The notes below the pieces were generated by a model. That model ran no database searches, was not told where the DNA came from, and was given only the letters and a program-made list of their open reading frames with translations. DNA of 40,313 nt from Candidatus Falkowbacteria bacterium RIFOXYA2_FULL_47_19 (GTDB taxonomy: Bacteria > Patescibacteriota > Patescibacteriia > Patescibacteriales > UBA12075). The position numbers and the translations under genes were made by a program. This document shows, piece after piece, positions 8,157 through 15,950 of the stretch. Each line of letters starts with the position of its first letter. Position 1 is the first letter of the stretch. The DNA is taken from positions 43,993-84,305 of the forward strand of contig MFGB01000005.1 in assembly GCA_001780275.1 (NCBI GenBank), given 5' to 3'.

Positions 8157-8228
8157 AGCGGGTAACGGGAATCGAACCCGTCTCTTCAGCTTGGGAAGCT
8201 AACATAATAGCCACTATACGATACCCGC
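8157..8228 (-). tRNA. tRNA-Gly (anticodon CCC)
   Basis: On the minus strand, acceptor GCGGGTA pairs with TACCCGC. The anticodon stem TTAGC/GCTGA encloses TTCCCAA, and the T-arm GGGTTCGATTCCC is complete. The anticodon CCC reads GGG. The discriminator base is T, as usual for bacterial tRNA-Gly. Confidence 0.93.
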
Positions 8229-8270
8229 CTACGCCCTGCTTCGCAGAGCTTCGGCGGGCAGGCCCGCTTT
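8229..8270. repeat. GC-rich TTCG hairpin cluster
   Basis: Short GC hairpins (TGC-TTC-GCA and AGCTTCGGCGGGC) follow the 5' end of tRNA-Gly. The sequence resembles the hairpins at 1503-1552 and 10044-10076. Confidence 0.4.
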
Positions 8271-8338
8271 TTCTCCGCTATGTTAATATCTTTAATAATA
8301 GTAATAATCAGAAAAAAATGCAAGTTTATTTTAAGCCC

Positions 8339-8367
8339 TTATCTTAAAATCGGATTTGTGTTATAAT
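8339..8367 (+). promoter_or_regulatory. Promoter of the D,D-carboxypeptidase/ftsEX unit
   Basis: TTATCT (8339-8344) and TATAAT (8362-8367) are separated by 17 bp. The -10 is perfect and the -35 weak. The implied leader is about 30 nt. Confidence 0.55.
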
Positions 8368-8404
8368 ATTTCTATTGGTTTATGAATATTAAGCTTCATT
8401 TTTA

Positions 8405-10009
8405 ATGTTAAAAATAGGTAAAAAATCGATTAAAACAGTGATAGCTTCCGTTCTGGCGGTTTTTTGTTTGTCCGGACCTTTTATGGCGCGTTCCGATGAC
8501 CGATCGAACGAATATTATTCGATTCGGCTTGATAAGCCGACGATCGCCAAGGGTTATACCGTGGCCGGATTCGGCGCTGAAATCAAATTATCGCTCGTTC
8601 CGGGTATTTTAAGCGACGCGACGGGAGTCGAACTCATAAAACTCGACGAATCGCTTCCTATGCCCTGGCAGCTTGACCGTTTAAGCCCGGTTTACCAGTT
8701 CGAATTCAAGAACAAGGCCGCCTACGACAACCATAAACCTTTCTATATCCAGCTCTCTTACGGCGAAAAAAACGATGATTATAAGCAGGTATTTTTTTAT
8801 GACAAGAATTTTTCCGCCTGGCGGCCTTTGCCCACGACCGATCATCCGGAGATCAAATCCGTCCGCTCGCTGATCCATCTACCTTTCGCCCGGATCGCGG
8901 TTTTTTCCTACCCCGGTGTCATGACCGTCGGACGGACCAGCTGGTATAAATATAAAGGCGGTAATTTCGCCGCTTCTCCGGATTTTCCGAAGAACTCCCG
9001 GCTTCGCGTTTTTAACGGCGACCGCAGCAAGTTCGTGGATGTAACCGTGAACGATTATGGTCCGGACCGCGGCCTTTTTCCGGACCGCGTGATCGATCTT
9101 GACCGGACGGCTTTCGCGAAGATAGCGCCTTTGGGCGCGGGAGTGGTCGATGTAACCGTCGAACCGCTTTATATTCCTCCCGACGGAGACGGGCGGATCC
9201 TGGGAATCCCGAAAAACGGTTCAGGGGAAAGTCCGTCCGTCGATTTGGGATCGGCGGTGGTCATGGACGAGTCAACCGGCCGTATCCTGTGGTCGAAGAA
9301 CGCCGAAGCGGTCCGGCCGCTCGCCAGCTTGACCAAGCTTGTGGCGGTAAAAGTGTTTTTAGACACGAAGCCGACATTAAGCCGGGTAGTCGCGTACGAC
9401 AAGCGCGACGAGGAATATAATTACGAATACTGCAAACCCTGGGAATCCGCCAAACTGAGCTTAAGCGCTGGAGAAACGCTTACGGTCGAGGATCTGCTCT
9501 ACGCCTCCCTCGTCGGATCGGCCAATAATACGATCGAAACCCTGGTGCGCGCCAGCGGTCTTAAACGGGAAGATTTTATTTCGAAAATGAACGATTGGGT
9601 GGAAAGCCTGGGGGCCACATCCACGCGTTTTAAGGAACCGACCGGGCTTTCGCCCGAAAACGTGAGTTCCGCCCTGGATTATGCTATAATAACTAAAGAG
9701 GTGTTAGTAAACCCCATGATCCAAAAAGCGAGCACGATGCCGGAATACCGCTTTACGGCCATAAGTACGGGCAAGGCTTACCGCATTAAAAATACGGACA
9801 ATCTCATCAGGACGAATAATTACGATATTACCGGATCAAAGACCGGTTATCTCGACGAAGCCGGTTATTGTCTTATGGTCCGCGTCGCCGGTTCCGACGG
9901 CCGGAACGTAATAGTCGTTACTATGGGGGCAGGGGACAGGGCTACGAGTTTTTACGAGACCGAGGAGTTGATCAAATATGGATTAAGAAGATCGGGAAGT
10001 TTATATTGA
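8405..10009 (+). CDS. RlpA-like DPBB domain fused to S11 D,D-carboxypeptidase
   Basis: A secreted 534-residue cell-wall enzyme. A signal peptide covers about residues 1-29. An unassigned beta-rich domain (about 35-170) follows. Residues 176-258 form an RlpA-like double-psi beta-barrel (GRTSWYKY, then VNDYGPDRG and RVIDLDRTAF). The C-terminal half is a peptidase S11 D-Ala-D-Ala carboxypeptidase with S308-L-T-K311, S372-A-N374 and K479-T-G481, a full active site that trims peptidoglycan stem peptides. The barrel keeps the Asp of the RlpA DRGP motif (here NDYGP) but lacks the usual upstream Glu region, so glycan cleavage by this domain is doubtful and binding is more likely. It lies directly upstream of ftsEX, which regulates wall hydrolysis in many bacteria. 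Confidence 0.9.
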   Translation: MLKIGKKSIKTVIASVLAVFCLSGPFMARSDDRSNEYYSIRLDKPTIAKGYTVAGFGAEIKLSLVPGILSDATGVELIKLDESLPMPWQLDRLSPVYQFEFKNKAAYDNHKPFYIQLSYGEKNDDYKQVFFYDKNFSAWRPLPTTDHPEIKSVRSLIHLPFARIAVFSYPGVMTVGRTSWYKYKGGNFAASPDFPKNSRLRVFNGDRSKFVDVTVNDYGPDRGLFPDRVIDLDRTAFAKIAPLGAGVVDVTVEPLYIPPDGDGRILGIPKNGSGESPSVDLGSAVVMDESTGRILWSKNAEAVRPLASLTKLVAVKVFLDTKPTLSRVVAYDKRDEEYNYEYCKPWESAKLSLSAGETLTVEDLLYASLVGSANNTIETLVRASGLKREDFISKMNDWVESLGATSTRFKEPTGLSPENVSSALDYAIITKEVLVNPMIQKASTMPEYRFTAISTGKAYRIKNTDNLIRTNNYDITGSKTGYLDEAGYCLMVRVAGSDGRNVIVVTMGAGDRATSFYETEELIKYGLRRSGSLY

Positions 10010-10043
10010 TACAATGCTAATGCCTAGAGCATTATTCGCATGT

Positions 10044-10076
10044 CCCGCATTCGCAGGAGCGGGTCGGCGAAGCCGA
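10044..10076. repeat. Two stacked GC hairpins before ftsE
   Basis: CCCGC...GCGGG (10044-10063) and TCGGC-GAA-GCCGA (10064-10076) end 6 nt before the ftsE ATG. The place normally used by a ribosome site is thus inside or next to structure. They could tune ftsE translation, or be a dispersed repeat. Confidence 0.45.
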
Positions 10077-10082
10077 TAACAT

Positions 10083-10763
<681 letters not shown>

Positions 10764-10781
10764 TTAATTTATTTTTTTGAT

Positions 10782-11693
10782 ATGTTTCTATCCCTGGCGC
10801 GAATCATAAAATTCAGCATCGAAGATATTTACCGTAATATCTGGCTTTCCCTCGTGACGGTGATACTGCTTATCCTGGCACTTTTTTCCATCAACATGCT
10901 TTTGGTGGTTAAGGTGATCGGCCAGGCCGCCGTAGAGGCCGTCAAGGAAAAGATCGACATCAACCTATTCCTCAAAAACGAATCAAAAGAAGACGAGATC
11001 CTCGCGCTTAAAGGGGAGATTAGCGCGCTTAAAGAGGTTAAAAGCGTTACTTATATTTCCAAAGAGGAGGCGATGGCCAATTTTATCGACAAGCATAAGG
11101 ATAATCCGGAAATTCTGCAGGCCCTGCGGGAATTAGGCAATAATCCGCTGGCGCCGATACTTGTGATAAAACCGGCCAACCTTGATATCCTTGATAACCT
11201 GATCAATCGCCTAAATACAATCTCTAATGATATCATCGAATCGCGCAATTTTACGAATTATAAGATGCTTTTAAACAAGATAAACGATATTACGAATAAA
11301 GTCAGCGACGCCGGCCTGGTTTTAAGCGCTATTTTCGTTCTTATTACCGTTCTGGTGGTCTTTAACTCTATCCGGGTCGCGATCTATACCCATCGGCGCG
11401 AGATCATGATCATGCGCCTGGTCGGGGCATCGCACTGGTTCATACAGATGCCGTATCTTTTATCGGGAGTTTTCTATACCCTGATCGGCGTTTTATCGAT
11501 CATGGGTATTTTCTATCTTTTCCTGACCCTGCTTCAACCCTATTTGGAAGCGTTTTTCGTAGGCTACAACGTTAACCTGCTTGAGTATTTTTACGGCAAT
11601 GTTTTTACTATTTTTGGAGTGCAATTCCTGGGAGTGGCCTTGATAAATATTCTGGCCAGCCTTTTGGCGGTCAGGAAATATTCGCGAGTATAA
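10782..11693 (+). CDS. ftsX: Cell division protein FtsX
   Basis: The membrane partner of FtsE has 303 residues. It has one N-terminal helix (about 20-43), an extracellular domain (about 45-165) with the family's 'VTYISKEEA' and 'NPLAPILVIKP' segments, then three helices near 172-200, 220-250 and 270-295, the last group containing 'RREIMIMRLVGAS', typical of FtsX/MacB permeases. The external loop is where FtsX meets its wall-hydrolase partner. The gene for such a partner is not adjacent, but the DPBB/S11 protein upstream is a candidate client by context only. Confidence 0.95.
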   Translation: MFLSLARIIKFSIEDIYRNIWLSLVTVILLILALFSINMLLVVKVIGQAAVEAVKEKIDINLFLKNESKEDEILALKGEISALKEVKSVTYISKEEAMANFIDKHKDNPEILQALRELGNNPLAPILVIKPANLDILDNLINRLNTISNDIIESRNFTNYKMLLNKINDITNKVSDAGLVLSAIFVLITVLVVFNSIRVAIYTHRREIMIMRLVGASHWFIQMPYLLSGVFYTLIGVLSIMGIFYLFLTLLQPYLEAFFVGYNVNLLEYFYGNVFTIFGVQFLGVALINILASLLAVRKYSRV

Positions 11694-11770
11694 AGCTATC
11701 CGTCTTCTTTACATAAATAAATATCCATGCTAATATGCAAAAAGCCATTTATTTGGCTTTTATAATACAT

Positions 11771-11841
11771 TCGGGGATCGTCTAATGGTAGGACTCCAGG
11801 TTTTGGTCCTGGCTATCGGGGTTCGAATCCCTGTCCCCGAG
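11771..11841 (+). tRNA. tRNA-Gln (anticodon TTG)
   Basis: Acceptor TCGGGGA pairs with TCCCCGA. The anticodon stem CCAGG/CCTGG encloses TTTTGGT with anticodon TTG. The T-arm contains GGTTCGAATCC and the discriminator is G, as expected for tRNA-Gln. Confidence 0.94.
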
Positions 11842-11853
11842 CCGCGAAAAATC

Positions 11854-11889
11854 AAACAAAAAAGCATTCATTTGAATGCTTTTTTGTTT
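11854..11889. terminator. Long AT-rich terminator after tRNA-Gln
   Basis: AAACAAAAAAGCATTCA and its exact complement form a 17-bp stem with a 2-nt loop, with T-runs on both sides. It can act in both directions. Confidence 0.85.
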
Positions 11890-12056
11890 GCTCGCGTGGC
11901 GCAGCTCAATAATTGTAATGGTTATGAGAAGATGATATTATAACAGAATAAGAATAAATATTTTGCGTGGCCGCGCGGCGACCCGCCTTAACATTACAAA
12001 TATAGTAATCTTATTAAAAAGTTTTAACAACGTCCCAAACTCCGAGCTATAAAAAT
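11890..12056. other. Non-coding interval with no recognised gene
   Basis: I see no convincing coding frame. TTGTAATGGTT near 11914 and AACATTACAA near 11991 are nearly complementary and would enclose about 75 nt, including a GC-rich patch (GGCCGCGCGGC). The start (GTGGCGCAGCTCAAT) resembles a tRNA D-arm but no other tRNA arm follows. A small RNA is possible but unproven. Confidence 0.3.
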
Positions 12057-12090
12057 AAACATCAGGCCATAAGGCCTGATGTTTGTTTAT
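12057..12090. terminator. Intrinsic terminator
   Basis: AAACATCAGGCC and GGCCTGATGTTT form a 12-bp stem with an ATAA loop, followed by a T-rich run on the plus strand. Confidence 0.85.
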
Positions 12091-12155
12091 ATGTGGATAT
12101 ATTTCATATATATTTATTTAATACTAGTGCTAAAAATAAATAATTTGTTTTAGAA

Positions 12156-12184
12156 TTGACAAATATTATATTTTATGCTATACT
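12156..12184 (+). promoter_or_regulatory. Strong promoter of a short transcript
   Basis: TTGACA (12156-12161) and TATACT (12179-12184) are 17 bp apart. Transcription would begin near 12191 and run into the mini-ORF at 12277 and the terminator at 12295. Confidence 0.8.
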
Positions 12185-12276
12185 TGTAAATCGTGGTTTA
12201 AGAATAAAATATTAGTTTAAAAAGACAGTTGGACTCACAACAATTCATAAGACCGTATATATAGGAGGAGTAAGTA

Positions 12277-12294
12277 ATGGTTGTTGATTATTAG
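12277..12294 (+). CDS. Five-codon mini-ORF (MVVDY) with a strong ribosome site
   Basis: ATAGGAGGAG, the best ribosome-binding site in the window, lies 6 nt before an ATG whose frame reads Met-Val-Val-Asp-Tyr-stop. The stop codon abuts the left arm of an intrinsic terminator. A short CAACAA upstream (near 12237) can pair with TTGTTG inside the ORF, enclosing the ribosome site. This is the arrangement of an attenuator leader peptide: a ribosome on the ORF would cover the terminator stem and allow read-through towards the kinase genes. It could instead be the end of a small RNA of about 130 nt. Attenuation is an inference; the elements themselves are plain in the sequence. Confidence 0.5.
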   Translation: MVVDY

Positions 12295-12322
12295 CCCTTT
12301 AAAGGATTAAAGGGTTTTATTT
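12295..12322 (+). terminator. Terminator abutting the mini-ORF (possible attenuator)
   Basis: CCCTTTAA and TTAAAGGG form an 8-bp stem with an AGGA loop, followed by TTTTATTT. It begins on the base after the mini-ORF stop codon. Confidence 0.75.
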
Positions 12323-12365
12323 CTGGTTGAAGTGATATGAATTTAATTAAACCATAATGTTTATC

Positions 12366-12411
12366 AGTCAAGATATTATATTGACTAAATAATATCCGAT
12401 TAGATTACTAT
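12366..12411 (+). promoter_or_regulatory. Possible second promoter overlapped by an inverted repeat
   Basis: TTGACT (12381-12386) is followed after 19 bp by TACTAT (12406-12411). The -35 is also the right arm of AGTCAA...TTGACT (12366-12386), which could be an operator. A GGAGGA follows at 12415-12420 with no start codon at a usual distance. Confidence 0.35.
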
Positions 12412-12512
12412 ATCGGAGGAACATCACAAAAGAATAATTCTATAAATATAAATTTATCAAAATAAGACTGAAAAATTTTCTTGCCACCCGGTATCAGCAT
12501 GTTTTAAAAGAT

Positions 12513-12905
12513 ATGACCGAAAGGGCGCGAACCTTCTTAACGATTCTCTGTGTCGCGGCTTTTCTGATAATCATATTGATAACGCACCTCTTTGATACTG
12601 GGGTGTTTTTTTCTGTAATTATCGCATTTTTAATAATTCCATTTTTATACATATTGATCGGGAAGCTGCTAGAGAAAACAAAACAAACTATCAAATCCCA
12701 AAAACTGTTTGTTTCTAATGTCCAGCACGAACTAAATGGAGCGATGACATATATGCGGCTTAATTCCGAATTCGCTCTTCGGAATACGGACCCGAATGAT
12801 CAGTTGGGTTTGTCGAAAACCAAATCCCGGGAAATGATACTTGCGTTAAGAACCGAATTGGAGGAATTAAAGAATATGACGAATATAATCAAAATCTCTC
12901 GATAA
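12513..12905 (+). CDS. Histidine kinase N-terminal part (membrane and phosphoacceptor)
   Basis: This 130-residue frame holds two membrane helices (about 8-25 and 29-48) and a HisKA-type dimerisation segment with phosphoacceptor H72 in VQHELNGAMTYMRLNSE. It lacks an ATP-binding domain, which is encoded by the next frame. The TAA stop overlaps the next ATG (TAATG at 12903-12907), so the pair is either a split kinase joined by translational coupling or one gene broken by a single-base shift. The frame stays open upstream to 12438 with plausible coding sequence (LKNFLATRYQHVLKD) but no ATG, GTG or TTG before 12513, so the true start is uncertain. No ribosome site precedes 12513. No response regulator is nearby. 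Confidence 0.7.
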   Translation: MTERARTFLTILCVAAFLIIILITHLFDTGVFFSVIIAFLIIPFLYILIGKLLEKTKQTIKSQKLFVSNVQHELNGAMTYMRLNSEFALRNTDPNDQLGLSKTKSREMILALRTELEELKNMTNIIKISR

Positions 12906-13402
12906 TGTCGGCGCAGGAACACGGTCCCGATAATATCGAGCTTACAAAAATAAATTTAAGCTCTTTGCTGGAAGATCTATGCAGGGCCGTCTCAAAACAA
13001 TCGGCTGATAAAAAAAGAATAAAAATAAAAATAAACAGCGATTTACCGGGCTATGTGATGGGCAACCAAACCGCCCTGGAGCAAATGATATCCAACTTAC
13101 TTACTAACGCGGTTAAATATTCGCCCGCGGGATCCGTTGTGGATGCTTCGGTATTTACTGGATCGGATAAGGTAATATTGTCGGTAGAGGACAAAGGAAT
13201 CGGTATTCCCAGGCAGGACATTCCTTATATTTTTAACCCTTTTTTCAGATCCAATGATAAAACCGCCAGAGAAGAAGCGGGGGCGGGTCTTGGCTTAGCG
13301 ATCGTTATGTCGGTCGTAAAAAAACATAAAGCAAAAATTTCCGTAAAAAGCATTCTCCAAAAAGGCACGTCCATATTAATTCATTTCCCATCCGCGCAAT
13401 AA
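12905..13402 (+). CDS. Histidine kinase ATP-binding part
   Basis: A 165-residue HATPase_c domain with all the boxes of a sensor kinase: N box NLLTNAVKYS (about 63-72), G1 VEDKGIGIP, F box FNPFFRS and G2 GAGLGLAIV, ending in a typical strand (GTSILIHFP). It lacks a phosphoacceptor, which lies in the preceding frame. In intact kinases the helix of the first frame (NIIKISR) would continue straight into this sequence, so a missing base near 12903 would explain the break. The alternative is a genuine two-chain kinase. Conservation in related genomes would decide. It is followed 18 nt later by a PAS-domain gene. Confidence 0.8.
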   Translation: MSAQEHGPDNIELTKINLSSLLEDLCRAVSKQSADKKRIKIKINSDLPGYVMGNQTALEQMISNLLTNAVKYSPAGSVVDASVFTGSDKVILSVEDKGIGIPRQDIPYIFNPFFRSNDKTAREEAGAGLGLAIVMSVVKKHKAKISVKSILQKGTSILIHFPSAQ

Positions 13403-13420
13403 GTGTTATAATAAGTACAT

Positions 13421-14041
13421 ATGAAAAATACCCATAATAAAAATGCCGATCTTGCCGAAAATATCTGGTCCACCTCCTGGACATACATCAGGACGGTTAT
13501 TGATACGGCCAGAGAACCTTTTTTAATTCTTGACTACAACCTCAGGGTAATCGCCGCCAACAGCTGTTTTTTCAGAATATTCGAGGTTTCCGATAAAATG
13601 ACGGAAGGGAAGCTGGTGTATGACCTTGGGAACGGCCAGTGGAATATTCCAAAATTGAAGCACTTGCTTGAAGAAATCCTGCCCATGAACACATTTTTTA
13701 AGGATTTTGAGGTTGATCATTATTTTCCTAAGCTTGGACGCAGAATTATGATCCTTAACGCGCGAAAGGTTTTTTCAACGGCGGAATCAGACTCTACCAC
13801 CCCTCTCTTTCCGCCATTAATACTTCTTGCCATGGAAGACATAACCGACCGCAGAATGGTTTCCGAAAAACTGGCTGAATACGCCCAGAAGATCGAAGAT
13901 CAGATCGGCTCCCGAGTACAGAATCTTTCCGCCAGGGTTGACGAACTCGCGATTCTCCATAAAATAATAGCCGAAAGAGATTCATTGTTGGAGAGTCTCA
14001 GGTTAGAAATAAAAGAGCTAAAAAAGAAAGTCCCGAAATAG
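13421..14041 (+). CDS. PAS-domain protein with C-terminal coiled coil
   Basis: A 206-residue soluble protein. A PAS sensor domain spans about 18-150 (TAREPFLILDYNLRVIAANSCFFRIFEVS, then MEDITDRR at its end). A helical coiled coil follows (about 150-205). No kinase, cyclase or DNA-binding output domain is present, so it probably acts by binding a partner, most likely the kinase encoded upstream. The PAS type resembles those fused to CheB/CheR or histidine kinases. A TATAAT at 13407-13412 lies 8 nt before the ATG, so it may also be made from a nearly leaderless transcript. There is no Shine-Dalgarno site. Confidence 0.8.
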   Translation: MKNTHNKNADLAENIWSTSWTYIRTVIDTAREPFLILDYNLRVIAANSCFFRIFEVSDKMTEGKLVYDLGNGQWNIPKLKHLLEEILPMNTFFKDFEVDHYFPKLGRRIMILNARKVFSTAESDSTTPLFPPLILLAMEDITDRRMVSEKLAEYAQKIEDQIGSRVQNLSARVDELAILHKIIAERDSLLESLRLEIKELKKKVPK

Positions 14042-14105
14042 CTGAAAAGAGGGTAATGCGTCTTTAACCGGCCCGTGGTTTTCGCGCAAACATGCAATTA
14101 AGTTT

Positions 14106-14131
14106 AAAACACGTCTTAACGGACGTGTTTT
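14106..14131 (+). terminator. Intrinsic terminator after the PAS gene
   Basis: AAAACACGTC and GACGTGTTTT form a 10-bp stem with a 6-nt loop. The motif CGTCTTAACGGA inside it is repeated exactly 21 nt downstream (14133-14144). Confidence 0.7.
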
Positions 14132-14283
14132 GCGTCTTAACGGAATCATTAATTAAATGGAGGTATATGCATGCAGAGCGGAATGAGACCTGCCTGCCGG
14201 TTGTCTGGTTGAGCGCGGGGAATGTTGACGAAAAAATATACAACAAAGTTGATAAATAGGATTTCCCCCTAAAAAATACCGCC
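14132..14283 (+). other. Short interval between two terminators, with possible 13-codon ORF
   Basis: This stretch lies between two intrinsic terminators. It contains TGGAGG 7 nt before an ATG at 14171 that opens a 13-residue frame to 14212 (MQSGMRPACRLSG). I see no convincing promoter. It may be a small RNA or peptide gene, and coding is uncertain. Confidence 0.3.
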
Positions 14284-14318
14284 AATACGCCGCTTTTTAC
14301 GGCGTATTATTTTATTTG
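14284..14318 (+). terminator. Intrinsic terminator
   Basis: AATACGCCG and CGGCGTATT form a 9-bp stem with a 7-nt loop followed by a T-rich run. Confidence 0.8.
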
Positions 14319-14352
14319 TTTTCGAGGTCGCAAGAGAACGAAAATTTTCTGT

Positions 14353-14387
14353 TCAAAATAAAAAGCCCGTTAATTGTAAACGGGCTT
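14353..14387 (-). terminator. Terminator of the minus-strand lipoprotein operon
   Basis: AAGCCCGTT and AACGGGCTT form a 9-bp stem. On the minus strand it is followed by TTTTATTTT. It lies just beyond the stop of the 84-residue gene. Confidence 0.8.
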
Positions 14388-14395
14388 ATGCCGAA

Positions 14396-14650
14396 TTAAG
14401 TTTCGGTGATTACTATAAGTTGCATCTCTTCCGAAAGCCCCGTTGTATAAGTCAACGGAGGGCCATTAACTATACTGATAATTTTTTCACCGCGGGATCC
14501 GAGAAAATTCAACGCGTCTTGAAGAGGAAGAACATGCCCTTCATGTTGAAAGGCTGATTCAAATAATGGTCCTGGGGGCCCTGAGTCAATTTTCCGTTTT
14601 CGTATAGCGGCAAATTCTTTAGCGACAACAACGTAATAAACGTTATACAT
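14396..14650 (-). CDS. Small hypothetical protein, DUF4177-like pattern
   Basis: An 84-residue protein with a strong ribosome site (AAGGAG, 6 nt before ATG). The order beta strand (YNVYYVVVA), helix with DALNFLGSRGEKIISI, and a final strand (EEMQLIVITE) resembles small DUF4177-type proteins, in which a 'LN.LG..G..' helix precedes a strand. The match is weak and the function unknown. It is the last gene of a probable three-gene unit with the two lipoprotein hydrolases upstream (27 nt gap). Confidence 0.65.
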   Translation of the reverse strand: MYNVYYVVVAKEFAAIRKRKIDSGPPGPLFESAFQHEGHVLPLQDALNFLGSRGEKIISIVNGPPLTYTTGLSEEMQLIVITET

Positions 14651-14676
14651 GGCAACTCCTTTTGCGGTTGATTTTT

Positions 14677-15933
14677 TTACTTGAACATTTTTTTTAGGTC
14701 CAGCCTGAACCAGGTCTGGAAGCAGGCCCGGCCCTTGTCGCCGCTTTTCATAGAGGCGTTGGAGATCCAGGCTTCAAGCGTAGAGGGACGGAAGACAACA
14801 TTTTGCATATTGCTTTCCATGGAAATTTCCTTGGTCATTTCCATAAGCACATGTTCGTTTATGCGGCCGTGCTCTCGCGTCAAGGCTTTATACATAATAT
14901 CGCCGTAGCGGCCTCCGTAAACCACGTCGACGATCGGCAGGTATTTATCGCGGTGGCCGTCGGTCTCGTCTACGAGGAGGGTATTATCCCTGAAAGCGAT
15001 GACCCTGTCCCGGTCGGCGATAAAGAGAAGCGCCTTCGGCCCGTTCACGGATTTGTGATCGCTTATCATATAAGCGTATGAGCAGGTCCTTTGGGAGGAC
15101 CGGATCATCGCTTCGGCTTCCGCCAGACTGTCGGTTTCCCGCATCAGTTTCCTAAAAAGGAAAATAAAAGGAATGCCGCGCAGGTCTTCGTTGGGCGGAT
15201 CGCGATAGCCCATCTCGCCGAATGCCATGCCCTTATCATTCATACCAGTGATGGCGCCGATGAAGCCGGCGTAGGAGAAGGTGGCGGAGGCGTTGCCTTT
15301 GTCCGGGTGGTGGATTATGACGAGCGGACATTTTTGCGCGCCTAAGGGCCGGATCCAGTCAAGCACCCGCAATTGGTACAGGTCGCCCCCCTTGGTCGCC
15401 TGACCGAAAGCGGCCAGATTGCTGCAGCTCGTTTGCTTGAGCTCTTTGTTTTTCTCGCCGAATCTTTTTTTGCCGCCGTATTCGGCCACTTCGGGGATAG
15501 CGTGGGCCCAATGCACGAACTTCAGGGAAATACCGGCGCCGTGGGCCAGACCGCGCATTTCTTCCTTTTCCTCAAAGGGAATATAAGGGTCAATCAAGTC
15601 GTATATTTCGTCCCGCGTGTCCTCTTTGGTCATCATATTAACGACCTTAAACAGCCGGGAATACAGATTGTGGATTTCTTGGGCCATGAGTTTGCCGTGC
15701 TGGTAGCCCATCTCGTACGGAGTGCCCCGCAGGTGCAGAACATACAGTTTCTCGCCGTTTTGTTCGATCACCTCCAGGGAAGCTTTGGCCATTATAGCCG
15801 CTTCCTCCGCCTGGCTGTTTATCGCCACCGTGCGTTGGCACAAGGGAAGACTGCTTCTTAGCGAGGGGGCGCATCCGAAAAGGGAAAAAAGCGCGAGTAG
15901 CGTTAGAGAAAGAATCAGAGCCCGTTTCTTCAT
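14677..15933 (-). CDS. C45-family (acyltransferase-like) Ntn hydrolase lipoprotein
   Basis: A predicted lipoprotein of 418 residues. The signal peptide ends in a lipobox LFGC with Cys21. The mature protein has GTPYEMGYQHG (71-81) and the peptidase C45 / acyl-CoA:6-aminopenicillanate acyltransferase core. The expected N-terminal nucleophile is C170 in TSCSNLAAFG, followed by LRVLDW, the usual place of the Asn/Arg-Asp motif. Such enzymes cut themselves before the Cys and then hydrolyse or transfer acyl amides. The substrate is unknown and a beta-lactam link should not be assumed. An excellent AGGAGG site precedes the ATG, unlike core genes here. It lies 17 nt after the alpha/beta hydrolase gene, also a lipoprotein, so both act at the outer membrane face. 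Confidence 0.85.
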   Translation of the reverse strand: MKKRALILSLTLLALFSLFGCAPSLRSSLPLCQRTVAINSQAEEAAIMAKASLEVIEQNGEKLYVLHLRGTPYEMGYQHGKLMAQEIHNLYSRLFKVVNMMTKEDTRDEIYDLIDPYIPFEEKEEMRGLAHGAGISLKFVHWAHAIPEVAEYGGKKRFGEKNKELKQTSCSNLAAFGQATKGGDLYQLRVLDWIRPLGAQKCPLVIIHHPDKGNASATFSYAGFIGAITGMNDKGMAFGEMGYRDPPNEDLRGIPFIFLFRKLMRETDSLAEAEAMIRSSQRTCSYAYMISDHKSVNGPKALLFIADRDRVIAFRDNTLLVDETDGHRDKYLPIVDVVYGGRYGDIMYKALTREHGRINEHVLMEMTKEISMESNMQNVVFRPSTLEAWISNASMKSGDKGRACFQTWFRLDLKKMFK

Positions 15934-15950
15934 AAATCCTCCTGTCCGTT

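Noticed and set aside
8141..8347. 68-codon plus-strand frame
   Set aside because: It runs through tRNA-Gly on the other strand and the GC hairpins. The sequence is that of a tRNA read backwards.
11891..11925. Possible tRNA fragment (GTGGCGCAGCTCAAT)
   Set aside because: Only a D-arm-like stretch is present. No anticodon or T-arm follows, so no tRNA is called.
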